A DNA stretch of 17,152 nt. Origin: Podila epigama (Eukaryota; Mortierellomycota; Mortierellomycetes; Mortierellales; Mortierellaceae). The stretch is from NCBI GenBank assembly GCA_015679605.1, contig JAAAVE010000524.1, forward strand, positions 392 through 17,543. The letters are read 5' to 3'. Positions 1-10,677 of this stretch are shown piece by piece. Under the pieces are notes generated by a model. It saw only the letters and a list, made by a program, of their open reading frames with translations, was not told the DNA's origin and made no database searches. The translations under genes and the position numbers were made by a program. How positions within the stretch are numbered: the stretch's first letter is position 1; every line of letters begins with the position of its first letter.

Positions 1-523
1 TTTTTTTTTTTTTTTGTTTGCAGGCTTCCTTTGATGGAAATATATGGTGGATTTTTATTTGTTATTTTCTTTTTGTTCCTTGTCCTTGTAAGATGCTACT
101 TGGACTAATCTTTTGACGATAGGATAGCAAAACATGGACGATGTATGTTATGCCCTTATCCGATAATTGACCGAGGAGTAACCCAGTCTACGACTGAAGG
201 ATAGCAATAGGTATGAATGGGTCTACAACACATACAGGAAAAAGAATCAGCTCTCCCCTTTGGAACGGAATTTTTTGCTGCGCCGACTATCCCGGGACAG
301 AGGAAACAATTTTACATTGGTGGACAGTGCACACACACTCTGTGTTCGGCAATTCCGGCCAGATCGGCATAATATGTTCCCGCTCAACTTCATATACCCT
401 GATTTTTAAGCCTGTGTTCGTTTCATAGAAAACACACTCCAACACACTCATTATTATTTGTTCACTCTCACACACTCGCTTACATTCACAATGGACCGAC
501 AAAGTCACTATGAAAAACTCCTA

Positions 524-545
524 TTTTTTTTTTTTTTTTTTTTTT
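524..545. repeat. Poly(T) tract, 22 nt
   Basis: An uninterrupted run of 22 T. Several shorter T or A runs (for example around 2744-2757 and 8220-8232) occur in other non-coding parts of the window, so this is a general feature of the spacer DNA here. Confidence 0.9.
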
Positions 546-1353
546 AATATTTGGTTGGTGGGATGGGAGTGGACTCTGTTGCGTAATTTTCGCAAAGAGA
601 TGAAACGGGAATGCAACTTGCTTCGTAAAGCGCAGCAAAAAAAGAACAAACCAAGAAACTTGTTCTCTGTCTGCTTCTTGGTATATCCTTATATCCCTTT
701 TACTCTTTTGCTATGGGATGACGTATAGACAAAGAGACAAAAAAGACAAACAGATCGAAGAATGGAAACAAGGAAGGGACGCGCGTCGGTGCGTAGTGCG
801 TAGTCCATATGTCCATCTGCCAGTCAGTCCAGCCAGTCCAGTCAGTCAGTAAGTCATTCTCTTTGTTTTTGTCGGTCGGTTGGTCGGTCTGTCGGAGCCC
901 TGCTTTCTTGTCGGAAGCCATGTCAAAAAAGGGAATTGTCAGCCAGATGTTGCGTTTTTTTTGTTTGTTTTAGTTCTTTGTGCAAGGGTGATGAGTATGT
1001 CTTGTTTATTGTGTGTCCGCCATTCCTTGTGCCAGTGAGTGTCAATTGTGCATACTCAGCAACATTGTATAAATAAGCACCATCTTTTTATTTTCTTCTT
1101 CTTTTTCTGTTGAACTGTACCTTGTTCATGTATATCCATTCAGCCTCAATAGATCCGAATTGAAAAATAAATGAAGGTAGGAAGATCCATCGATTAAAGA
1201 TGAAGAAAACGTGGCATGTCCACAAGTGAAAAAAAGATGCCAAGCATGCAATACCCTCGACATTACGGCATGCACGACAGCCTTGCATCATGGTGCCTGC
1301 GTCCTTTCTTTCTCTCTCTCTCCTTCCTCTATCTTTCTCACCCTCACTCTCAT

Positions 1354-1376
1354 ACACACACACACACACACACACA
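1354..1376. repeat. (AC)n dinucleotide microsatellite
   Basis: About eleven uninterrupted AC units, preceded by a CT-rich patch. Simple sequence in non-coding DNA, likely length-polymorphic between strains. Confidence 0.9.
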
Positions 1377-2014
1377 TTTATATGCAGGCCCAAAAGTAGA
1401 CAGTAGATATTCGGAAAAAACAGTGTCTTGTCTTGATCGACTCTCTACTTTGAGCAATAAGCATCCCTCGTCATCTTCGTCTTCTTTTCTACATCTCGTT
1501 TATTTTGCATCTCCAGTAATGAACCAAAACTCTTTCTTCACCCTTTTTCTGTCAACAATATCCGGATTAACTGTCCAGCTGGTAAATGATGCTTACTCTC
1601 CTTTCTTTCGAACATCTTCCCTACAAGGTGTAGACATGTGCAGGGGTGATGTATGTGGAGGCGGGAAGGAAAATGTTCATGTCTCTCTTTGTTTCCTTGT
1701 TTGTTTGATTTCTGTGTGGTTTGCAGCCTTTTTTTGAAAACACACAACCTTCTTTCTCCCCCGCCCCTCCATCTGACGGAACAACAAGTTGGGTTGGCAA
1801 TAATTTTGAATTGAAGCTTGAAAAAACCTGTTTGGTTGGTGTGCATGCGAGCGAGCGAGTTGAGGATGTCCCTGAAAAAAAAAAGGGAAAATTCAGCTGG
1901 CACAGGGGTAGAAGACACACAGACAGACAGGGCCATTGGGTTCAAGTCCCAACCTGTTTGTATGTCATTGTGGAGTGATGGACAACATTCTTAATCATGG
2001 CAAGAACCATGTCC

Positions 2015-2043
2015 CTTTCTTTCTTTCTTTCTTTCTTTCTTTC
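2015..2043. repeat. (CTTT)n tetranucleotide microsatellite
   Basis: Seven consecutive CTTT units followed by a degenerate copy (CCTTCTG). Pyrimidine-only simple repeat in non-coding DNA. Confidence 0.9.
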
Positions 2044-3224
2044 CTTCTGTTTGCATGGTCTTCTCTTGTATTTCTTGTCCATTCTGGTATTTTTTTGCCA
2101 TTGTTGTCGGCTTATTGTTGTCAACCAGCAGCAACATCTGTCGATTACAATAACAAGCTTCAGGTAGAGCAACAGCGACCAAACCATCAACAACATCTTG
2201 AGCAGACAGTAGCAGCAACTCACTCCACCTTCATACACCTACAAACTGCAAACTACAAACTACGAGAGCAACGCTTAGAATCATACGACATTGAATCCTC
2301 TCTGCTGACCTCCCAAAACGACACTTTATTTTCTTTTTTTGGTGGATGGTGCCACAAGAATAGAAAGACAGAGAGAGGGTGAAAGTGAGAAATGGACATC
2401 GCGTGTACATTCTTTCCCATTTGTCGACACCAACAACAAGTCGACAAGGTTGTTCAATAGGTCATTCGATGCTATTGTTGTTAACCTTTTTTTTAAATTT
2501 ATTTTCTTGTTTGTTCATCCATCTGTCTCCTTCTCAGCCCACTCATCCACTCTCTCGTTCCATTCCAGTCCTCTGTCCCACTATTCTCAACCTCAGGTAC
2601 AGTGGGTATATTCCACTACAACGTTCCTTCTTCACCTTTCACACACCTATACACATTTTCATATATTCACCTCCAATCCAATTGCATCGTACGATCATCA
2701 AGGCGACATATTACTGTTGGTGTCTTGCAACAACTCAAAACCTTTTTTTTTTTTTTTCTTAAACACATAAAATTTGTTTGTTTGTGTCTGGGAACAACAA
2801 GTACATTCACTTTCTCCTTGACTGGACAGGCGATTGGGCAGAAAGTGTGAAATGAGAGAATGAATGGGATCAAGAGCATTCCAAATGGCATAAACATCTT
2901 GTGCAGTCGGCAAGAGGGTTCACCCCTTTGTCTGCCTCTGCAGAGAAGAAGAAAGAGCACAGCAAAAAAGAAAAAGAAAAAAATGACGAAAGGAGCAACG
3001 GCAACGGCATGTCTTATTGCCGCGTGTCATCCATTTCACATCCGTCATCCGACCGATTCATTTCGCTCAATACAAAAAGTTCAACTCAGCTCAAAAGTCG
3101 AAAAGTAGGGCAAACCAGAGCCGCCAGCGGGGCACATGGAAAAAGCAATAAAAAAGAGAAAAAGGTGGTGTGGATCTATTCGCCTTCCTTTTATGGCAAC
3201 ACCATTTCGTTATTTTTGGGATAT

Positions 3225-4234
3225 CAATTTTTTTTTTTTATATCATTCTCTCTTTTTTTTTCCCTCTTTTTCTTTTCATCTCTTCTTCACTCTTATTCCA
3301 TTTTAGCACTTTTTCCCACCACCACATTGAACACTTCCCACCCACGCTTCCCCACTTCATACCTGCCCTCACACCTGTAGGTAGGTAGGACAGAGGACAC
3401 ACTTTCTTCTTCACCATTTCACAGATCACACCCCTGAAGAACACACTGACCACCTTGTCGTCACTTCTTTCCCCATCTCCATCCTCCTCTCCTTCCTTTT
3501 CTCTTCCCCAACCCCTTTTTTTATTGTTTTTCTCGGTCAACAGCACGCGAGTGCATCTTTTCTTTTCTTTTTTGCCACCTGCATGTTCTGCTTACCTCTT
3601 TGATAGTCGCAATTGAAGGACATGCAGCCACTACACAGCATACACTCTTCACACATCTTTCACACTCTTTACAAAGTAAAAAAACTGATCTTTCACACAC
3701 TTTTCTTTCCTTCTCTCTCGACACATTAAAACAGCAATCATCACGTTCGATTGGCTATCCCACGGAAATTATGTGAGACAAATTTAACATAATCAGGAAA
3801 AAAAATAATACAAGAAGCATCAGTAGCCAATCTACTCTCCTCTTCAACAAAAAGTGTTCCACCACGCAAGAAGAAAAGCAACAACATCAACAACAACAAA
3901 CATCCATCCTACTATCGATACTACTTTTCATTCTCTTCAGCATCGAGTTTCTATCCCCCTCACCCTTTTGTCACACCATCCATTGACATCACGATCAACA
4001 ACTCGACGCACGGCCTCATAGAATCGAGTCCCTCCATTTTCAATATTCTCCGAACGTGGTAGTGGGAACATTCTCACCATACGTATCTCCAGATCTTTTG
4101 ATCTTCTCATCCATCAACATCTCAGATACATACAACAACCTCTCCACCCACCATTCACACTCTTCACAAACTGCCTTCCACGGTCTCCGCCTCGCTCAAC
4201 CGGGTGCCGTAGCCAACATCGTCAACCCGTCCAC
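3225..4234 (+). promoter_or_regulatory. Pyrimidine-rich promoter and leader region of the Ser-rich gene
   Basis: From about 3225 to 3560 the + strand is dominated by C and T (long CTTTT/TCTTC/CCCC runs), followed by CA-rich and CAACAACA-rich DNA near 3870-3905 and more CATC/CACC-rich DNA up to the start codon. CT-rich blocks just upstream of transcription starts and CAA-rich leaders are common in fungi. I see no clear TATA box and cannot place the transcription start. A GTAGGTAGGTAGG micro-repeat lies at about 3377-3389. The role is inferred from composition and position only. Confidence 0.4.
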
Positions 4235-7200
4235 ATGTCGGTTGCCTCATCTTTCACACAGATGCCGGTCGGACAAGACCCCGACAATGGTGAGCATTTT
4301 TGAACCTCGTGTCTCTCAAGTACAAGTCTGTACATTCACACGTCTACTCATCTCCATTATGTGTCTCCTAACGCAATTCATCCACCTTTCTCTCCATCCA
4401 TCCACCCATGCGACTCACCCATTCAATATAGGACTTTGTGAGGGTGTCAGCGTTGTCCACCGGCCTAATTTGAATGTCACAACAGATATCCCTTCCTCCG
4501 AGGGACCTTCTTCTCCCACTCCCTCGTCCTCCAGCCTCTCAAGTACGACCGAGAGTGACAGCAATAACCCCGACGAGACCGTTTCATTCACCTTCAGTTC
4601 ACCACTCTTCTATGACCAAAAGCTGTGCATTTACCAGTCGCTCCTTTCGATATATCAACAGCTCGGCAAATGTCTGACCACCCACCCTACCATGCTCCTC
4701 GTCCTCCAATACTCCATCGCCGCCATCCACGGCCTCACCGTCTACCTCCTCTCCGTCATCCTCTCCCTCGCCCAGCTCATTATGATCACAGCGACCATTG
4801 AAAATCTGGACTGGATCCAGAGTTACAAGCCGCTCATGCGAGAGTGGGAAAGTAGATTTCCCGGCTTTGTCTTTCCTGCAGTCGACATTGACTCTGCCTC
4901 AGACAACGAAGACGACAGCGATAACGAAACAGACTCGGGTTTGGATGCGTGGTCATCCTCCTCTTCTTCATCAAATACACGTTCGTCCACCATGCGTCAT
5001 CGGAAGAAGCAGAAAAGTCGCTATGGCTCCGCACACGCCCTTCCTTTGAAATCGGGTGATGATGTTGACGATGGCTATCACTCGGAAGAGTCCATAAAGC
5101 GGATGGTCATTGGTCGGTCCATGAACTCCATCCTCCGTCGCCGCTTGGCAAAATACCAGCACTGGATCCCTTCACTCTGGTCTGCAGAGGAAAACTCGGT
5201 CATAGAGGAAATGGACCAAGACAGCCAAGGCGAACAAAGTATCGCGGACGAAAAGACATTGTCTGGAGCGCAAGACAATGACGCCTCCCTTCTCTCCTCC
5301 GACACACAGGACGGTTACTCGTCCATGATCCGGCGAGCCCTCGTCCGAACGATTTCGGGCAACATCAAGACGTCCTCCTCCTCCTCCAAAAGCAAGCGTG
5401 TCACGTTCAACGAGCAGGTTCTCATCCTCGGCAGAAGACTTTCGGCCGACCTTGCACGCTCTCGCTCGACTCGATCCGTGTCTCCCATGACACCAATGTC
5501 AGATCCTCACCATCACTCAGCTTTGAAAACCCCGTCTCCTCCAGCGCTGGCAGCTGGAGGTCTGGGCAAAGAGTTGAGCAGTGACGCAACTCCACATCAG
5601 ACACTTACTACAGTCGAAATGGAGGCTATGGCCCAGGAAGAGGCCCGATATCAGAGTAGCATCGCTGCGCATGACCTCAATGGCTCTGGCACCTCGTCCC
5701 CAGTCTTTCGGCCTGCGAGTGGGCCGACGTTGGTGCCCTCACCAGCCCTCTCATCTACTGCATCATCTCTGACAACTGCCCCTACTCCATCGCCCTCCAT
5801 TATACCAAAAGACTCGCCCGACCTGAGACGCTCCACCTCAGTGCCTCACAAGATTGGATCTTTCTTTGGCCGACATCAAAGCATTGGAAGTAATAACAAA
5901 AGCAGTGGCAGCAACGAACCTCAGAAGAACTCAATCTCTCGGCACGCGGCGACATTTTCAGAATCCAGCACGGTGGACCAGAATCCTCGTGCTGCAGCTG
6001 CCCACGTCACTCTTCCATCGTATAGCCCATCTGGACCTGATAATGCTACTGGAAATCAGCCTGGAACCGCAGTTTCTCAGAACAAGGATAAAGAAAATCT
6101 TTCACCCGAGTCTAGCCCTCGTTCATCTCTCGCGCTTGGCACCCGCGCAAAGCGCTCGTTCTCGTTAGGGTTACCTCGTTCCAATAATAACGCCAACATG
6201 GCAGGACAAACGGGAAGTAACAGTAACAGCAATGGAAATGACGCCGGTAGTGGCAAAGGGTCTGGTGTGGACCGCCAAGGATCGAACAGCAAGGCAAACA
6301 AAAACTTTATGTACCGAATCGTCCATCCACAGAGATACAGGCGAGAGCTCGAAGAGCACTTGACTGAACAAGAGCGCCAACGGCTCTTGGCCCTGGCCCA
6401 GTTGCAGAGGCAACAGCTGCTGGCAGCAGAGACCTCTGCAGATATGGCAGGGGCTAGAGACCATCTCTGTGGTGATGCCTACTTTTACGCGACTTCGGCC
6501 GAATACATTGCCGACTTGGGTGCACCCAACTCAGTGATCTCGACGTCAATTGGCACCTCTTTTCCGGAACAACTGCAGGACAAAAAGTCATCAGGCAGCA
6601 CACGCGGGATTACAAAAAAACCGCGCCCAGCATCGTACGACTGTTCGCTTCCCCCTGTCATGCTCTTCCCTGGTGTTACTGGATACAGCTCAGAGTCCGA
6701 CTCGGCTATGGAGACCAACTCGTTGACTGGAGATGCTCACCAGCCACAACAAGAGGCGCGCATTGCCCAACAGCCAAGGTCTCTGTTCAAGCGAGGCCGC
6801 AAGAACAATAGCGGCTCCCTTGGGAGCAGGTCTTTGACAGCCCCAAGCAGCAGTGGCACCATCCGGCTGCAACAGCTCTTTTCTCATCCAGGCCACAAGC
6901 AAACCCAGTCAACGTCTTCGCTCATCTTTCCACCAGGAGGCTCTGGCGACTTTGGTGCTGCATCTAGCGCGCATGCTATTGGTACGGAGAGCGTAGGTGC
7001 ATCTTTGGTACAGGAACCTAGTTCTGCTCCAGTATTCACCTCAGTTGCAGCAGCAGGTGCACATCGATTGCTCACACGAGGTCGATCCGATTCACGTACT
7101 TTTACGAGCTTCACTGCCATGGGCATGCCAGCTTTCCCGCCTGCGCAACCATCTACAGGTCCAGGCGCGTTTGGTAGCATGATCAAAGGTGCTCAGAGCC

Positions 7201-7745
7201 CGAATCATACGACCTCTGTCGATCATACCTCGTTTGCAGCCTTTGGGTTCCCATCGCCTACGCAATCTGTGGTGGATTATGTACCATCGCCATCGTCCTC
7301 GTTGTCTTCCTCCCCCCGACATTCTACCATTTCCAACTCTTTGGAGATGTTGCATTCGGATATGGTGTTTCAGAATGAACAAGAGCCTGAACAGGGGTAT
7401 GAGCAGGAGCAATGGCACGAGCAGCAGCAGCAAGGGTCCATGGTCAATGGCCAGTCACAGACCACAGACCATTCAGCATCCCTTGATGGAATGCTGCTGC
7501 AGCAACAGCAGGTGCAGACGCAGTTACTTCAGCATCTTCAGGAACTTGGTTCAATCAGCAGGGACAAGAACGATGCATCGACAGGACCCATGTCGGCCAA
7601 CACGAGTCGCGAATCTTCAATGACCATCTCATCTTCTACTTCAGAAGGGTCGATGATTGAGGAGAAGGAGAGTCGAGGCAAGAATTTCATGCGCAAGTTT
7701 AGTTTAAAGAAGAAGACGAACAAGACGCCATCGACGCATGGTTGA
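4235..7745 (+). CDS. Large Ser-rich, mostly disordered protein with one hydrophobic segment; function unknown
   Basis: Proposed exons are 4235-4289 and 4432-7745, giving 1122 aa. The long open frame has no ATG before 4287, and that ATG runs straight into GTGAGC. An intron 4290-4431 (GTGAGC donor, CTAAC branch-like site at 4368-4372, ATATAG acceptor) instead joins the frame to ATGs at 4235 and 4262, with matching phase. Visible parts: a Ser/Thr/Pro stretch; a hydrophobic segment at residues 106-141 (one membrane span or a hairpin); an acidic stretch near 170-188; K/R-flanked RVTF at 341-344, which fits the PP1-docking RVxF consensus; basic-Ser sites; a Glu/Arg/Leu/Gln coiled-coil-like stretch near 645-690; Gln-rich stretches near 1000-1058; and a basic tail with MRKFSLKKK. 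I do not recognise the family. A membrane-anchored scaffold or regulatory protein is possible but inferred. Translation from 4287 without splicing is the alternative. Confidence 0.75.
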
Positions 7746-7920
7746 TTCCACATAGAATGCACGCGCATTTTCATTCATACATTCGCATGCAGACACACAC
7801 ACACACATGTGCACATACACCGCGCAAGAACAAAATGCGCACACAAACATATACAGAAACCCACCCCTTCTCATTCAACAATGTACATAGATAATGCCGA
7901 CATCCTAGGCGATAGGAAAA

Positions 7921-7922
<2 letters not shown>

Positions 7923-7974
<52 letters not shown>

Positions 7975-7979
7975 AAAAA
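7923..7979. repeat. T15-A24-G-A17 homopolymer block (perfect T/A inverted repeat)
   Basis: Fifteen T (7923-7937) are followed directly by 24 A (7938-7961), one G, and 17 more A. A transcript through it could fold into a 15-bp A-U hairpin with almost no loop. A long A run can also be the tail of a retroposed sequence, but I find no target-site duplication or recognisable body beside it. Homopolymer lengths here may be inexact in the assembly. Confidence 0.85.
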
Positions 7980-8453
7980 GAGAAGGCAAACTGCGACAAA
8001 AAAAAAAGATAGAAGTAGAGAGAAATTTGAGTAAAAAAAGAAAAGAAAGTGAAATAAGTAAAAGGGTCAAGAAAACGATAGAAAGGGGAGATCAATATTT
8101 GTATCCTACATCTTTTTCCCTTTTTTTTCCTTCTTTTATTTTTTTTCTACACTTTGAGAATCTTTTTAATTCTAATCTAAAATCACCAAAGCAACGCCTA
8201 CCACTCCTACCGCTCACAAAGGAAAAAAAAAAGTCAGGTTAGTAGCCCATGCAACCCCATGTCACTCTTGGACTCTTGTTTCTCATTGACCACCGCCAGA
8301 AAAAAAAATGATATTTTCATTCCTCCCCCTCTCCTTCTCTCAAACTCCCTTCCATCCACTTTCTTTTACAAAAAAAAAGAGAACATCGGCAGCTGAAAGT
8401 GTACCTTTGTGCTAAGAGAGGTCATTGTGCTCTAACATAATAATAATAATACA

Positions 8454-8461
8454 TATATAAA
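8454..8461 (+). promoter_or_regulatory. Possible TATA box of the secreted-protein gene
   Basis: TATATAAA about 180 nt upstream of the ATG at 8640, following an (AAT)n patch. The spacing is plausible for a fungal leader, but the surroundings are AT-rich and such a match can arise by chance. Confidence 0.35.
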
Positions 8462-8517
8462 AAAATAGAGGAAGAGAGAAGGACAGAGTACAATAGTATG
8501 TGATGTGCACAAAGAAT

Positions 8518-8558
8518 CTTTTACATCTTTGTGAAAGATGGTTCTTGGCATGTAAAAG
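8518..8558 (+). other. Two mutually exclusive hairpins in the presumed leader
   Basis: CTTTTACAT (8518-8526) pairs perfectly with ATGTAAAAG (8550-8558). Inside, CATCTTT (8524-8530) pairs perfectly with AAAGATG (8534-8540) around a 3-nt loop. The two stems share the bases CAT, so they compete. The block lies 80-120 nt before the start codon. A regulatory role is speculation. Confidence 0.4.
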
Positions 8559-8639
8559 TTCAATTGTACCTGGTAGTTCAGTTGTCTAACAAAACAAAAA
8601 AAAAAAAAAATGTAGATATACATCTAAAAGATAGAAAAG

Positions 8640-10302
8640 ATGCGCGTAGCCAATCTCGCAGTTCTCTTGCTGTGCCTGTCGGTGATTCGAGCACAGCAGG
8701 AACAGGTACAGGTGGAGCAGCAACAGCAACAGCAACAAGAACAACAGCAGCAACAACAAGAGCAATCACAGCAACAGCCGCAGCAACAAGCCTTCGAAGC
8801 ACCTGCGCCTGCTTCAGCGCCTGCTAGCGAGCAGTTTCCTAGGCTCGAATTGACGAACGAAGAGATCAGAGAAGCTCGTGAGGGCATCAAGAAAATCCTG
8901 GCCCAATTGCCTGTCCATACCGTCGAGCCCTTGGTTTTGACCGGCCCAACCTACTGCAAGGCCTTTGAGAACCTGTGCAACCTTTCTTGTGAAGAACGTC
9001 TGAGGATCACCAGCCCAGAGGAGACCGCCGAGGAAGACGAGGGTGTCATCCGTCGGGGCTGTGCCAACCCTGATGCTGCGAGTGTTTTCCACGCGGCTGC
9101 CCTCTGCCAGTGTGCTGGCATTGACATGACCGACAGGATCAACTTTGCATTGTAAGCCTTTGACTGTCGTTGTTTTGTTATGCTTTTTTTGCAGCTGTTT
9201 GTTTTATCCATGTCAAATGTTGCGCTTGTGGTTTTTTTTAGGTAGATTCTTCATCATCCTTTTTTTTATTTAATATTCTCCTTTTCCTAATTGTCCTGAC
9301 CTCCTTGATTTATTTCCTTTTTCTTTTCTTTCCCCTCCCCTATTCTCATTGCCCGTTGTCCTACGCGACGCGTCTCAATACAGGGTTGGAGGCATCACGT
9401 CAAAGACATCGGCCAACAGTGATTTTGCCACCGAGGGTTTGTTGGATGGCTTGACGTTCTTGCCCTATGTCTCAGGTGCCATCAACCTTATCCAGACCGC
9501 CCAAAAGGCCTGTCACTTTGTCGGTTACCTCAAGTTCCTGACCGATGGTACGCCCATCATCCCTATACCCAAGATTGACGGAGGTATCTTTGACACCATC
9601 AAGAACCTATTTGGCGGTGGTGGCGGCGGCGGTGGTGAAAGCTCTGCCAACAAGGGTGGAAGCTGGTTTGACAACCTCTTCCCGAAGCCACAACCAGTGA
9701 CATCGTCGTCGTGTGCTGCTCCCACACCGACTTCTACTGGTGGAGGTGGCGGCAGTTGGTGGGATAACTTCTGGGGCGTTAAGACTAGCGGGGCACCCGC
9801 TCCTACCGTTGCACCAACGACTGCCGCGTCATCTTCTGCACCAGAGCCTACATTTTCCACCGTGACAAAGAGTGGTGGTGGTGGTTGGTTCTTTGATGAC
9901 CTCTTTGGCAAAAAGACAACTACCCTCGTTCCTACTGTAGAGCCCACGAGAAGCGCGGCACCTCTGCCTACATCCGCTGCGCCTGTTTCATCTTCGGCCA
10001 CTACTGCGGCTGTTGTTTCTACCACCGCTGCTACCTCCGCCATCACCTCCCCCGCTACCTCTGTTGCTCCCACAACTACCGCTGCTTCACCCACGCCCAA
10101 ACCTACTGGCTGGTTCTTTGGCTGGCTCAACGATGTGGATGAGAACGGTAATTTGATTACGCCCCCAGAGGGTGACATGGAGGGTGAGGAAGCAGGCGAG
10201 CAGGATGGTGCTCACCGTCTTATCAGTCGTGATGGTCGCGTTGCCCGCATTGTCAGGGTTCAGCATCACCGTGCTGACAAGGACGAGACTGAGGAGCTGT
10301 AA
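8640..10302 (+). CDS. Secreted polyQ / Cys-domain / aromatic-repeat protein, family not recognised
   Basis: Exons 8640-9151 and 9384-10302 give 476 aa. The 232-nt intron has a GTAAGC donor and an AATACAG acceptor, and the phases match so that a Leu codon spans the junction. Residues 1-18 form a typical signal peptide; 19-50 are Gln-rich (CAG/CAA); then an Ala/Pro linker. A Cys domain follows, with Cys at 106, 113, 117, 141, 156, 158 and 214, the last in exon 2, which suggests disulfides. The C-terminal half has a short aromatic-acidic motif repeated at about 239-248, 265-271, 296-302, 339-346 and 414-421 (such as WFDNLF, WWDNFW, WFFDDLF), set on Gly runs and separated by Ser/Thr/Pro/Ala linkers that could be O-glycosylated. 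The tail is acidic, then RVARIVRVQHH. There is no GPI signal at the end. Extracellular or cell-wall location is inferred. Confidence 0.85.
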
Positions 10303-10471
10303 ATCAAATGGTTTCTTAGCCCCTCCCTTCCCTTGCATTGTCAGTTTTTTGAAAGATGAGTGTACAGCGAGTTAGTGATACAACGTAGGCGTACTATAGT
10401 GGGGAGGATTGTTTGTTTTTCAGCGGTTCTCTCTCTCTATTTTCTCTGTCTGTTTTTTGCATTTTTGTATA

Positions 10472-10477
10472 AATAAA
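10472..10477 (+). terminator. Probable polyadenylation signal of the secreted-protein gene
   Basis: AATAAA within TATAAATAAATAC, 170 nt after the TAA stop at 10300-10302, in an otherwise T-rich 3' region. A plausible cleavage and polyadenylation signal; the cleavage site itself is not determined. Confidence 0.5.
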
Positions 10478-10565
10478 TACAAAGGCAGTTATACTTCGAA
10501 ATAAGTAATATCCATGATGGACAATGGGATTGTGGAAGTTTTTTTTTTGTGTATCTGGGTAAGGT

Positions 10566-10571
10566 ACGCGT
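10566..10571 (+). promoter_or_regulatory. MluI cell-cycle box (MCB), distal
   Basis: ACGCGT, the consensus bound by MBF (Mbp1/Swi6 type) in fungi, 230 nt upstream of the RFC start codon. MCBs control G1/S transcription of DNA-replication genes in yeasts. The motif is visible directly; function here is inferred from the motif and from the gene behind it. Confidence 0.6.
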
Positions 10572-10657
10572 TGATTTTTGAAAAAGACTCTTTTTTAAAA
10601 AAAAAATTCATTAGTGACTGCTTGTGCATTTGTTTTGTCCCAAAGAGTGAAAGGAGT

Positions 10658-10665
10658 TTTGGCGG
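10658..10665 (+). promoter_or_regulatory. E2F-like site
   Basis: TTTGGCGG fits the E2F consensus TTTSSCGS. It lies 131-138 nt before the RFC start codon and 12 nt before the proximal ACGCGT. The site could be read by an E2F or by an SBF/MBF-type factor, or be chance. Confidence 0.4.
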
Positions 10666-10677
10666 CGCATCAAGTCA

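Larger units (their letters stand above)
1..3224. other. Long stretch without a recognisable gene
   Basis: No open frame here looks like protein. The frames that stay open translate microsatellites and T-rich or AC-rich DNA into Ser/Phe/His/Thr strings with no recognisable domain. The stretch holds a T22 run, an imperfect AGTC/GGTC tetranucleotide patch near 820-896, an (AC)n run, a (CTTT)n run and scattered CAACA and CATTC patches. I see no tRNA, rRNA, transposon ends or conserved coding signal. It is most simply read as spacer plus distal promoter of the gene that starts near 4235. A non-coding transcript cannot be excluded. Confidence 0.6.
7746..8639. other. Intergenic spacer: 3' region of the Ser-rich gene and promoter of the secreted-protein gene
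   Basis: No coding signal. It begins with CA-rich DNA (AC run around 7793-7806), continues through the T15/A24 tract, then T-rich and A-rich patches, and ends in the A-rich leader of the next gene. I could not identify a convincing canonical polyadenylation signal for the upstream gene within the first 150 nt. The two flanking genes point the same way. Confidence 0.6.

Noticed and set aside
24-108. A T-rich tract ending in TTTGCAG at the left edge, followed by a 27-codon open frame rich in Phe/Leu/Val: possible last exon of a gene to the left.
   Set aside because: The peptide is just T-rich DNA read as hydrophobic residues, and no upstream sequence is available to test it.
1216-1737. Open frame of 173 codons on the + strand.
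   Set aside because: It reads through the (AC)n microsatellite and CT-rich patches as His-Thr and Ser strings, without any domain or splice context.
1891-1960. tRNA-like piece: TTGGG-TTCAAGT-CCCAA makes a perfect T-arm, with an A-box-like TGGCACAGGGG 40 nt before it.
   Set aside because: The acceptor strands pair at only about four of seven positions and there is no D-arm or anticodon arm, so it is not a tRNA. I see no repeat body that would make it a SINE.
8624-8890. Cys-rich 88-codon minus-strand frame resembling a small secreted Cys protein.
   Set aside because: The Cys run is the reverse complement of the CAG/CAA polyQ codons of the real gene.
9525-10178. 217-codon antisense open frame opposite the secreted-protein gene.
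   Set aside because: It is the shadow of GC-skewed Ser/Thr/Pro and Gly codons on the other strand; the + strand frame has a signal peptide, a matching splice junction and motif repeats.
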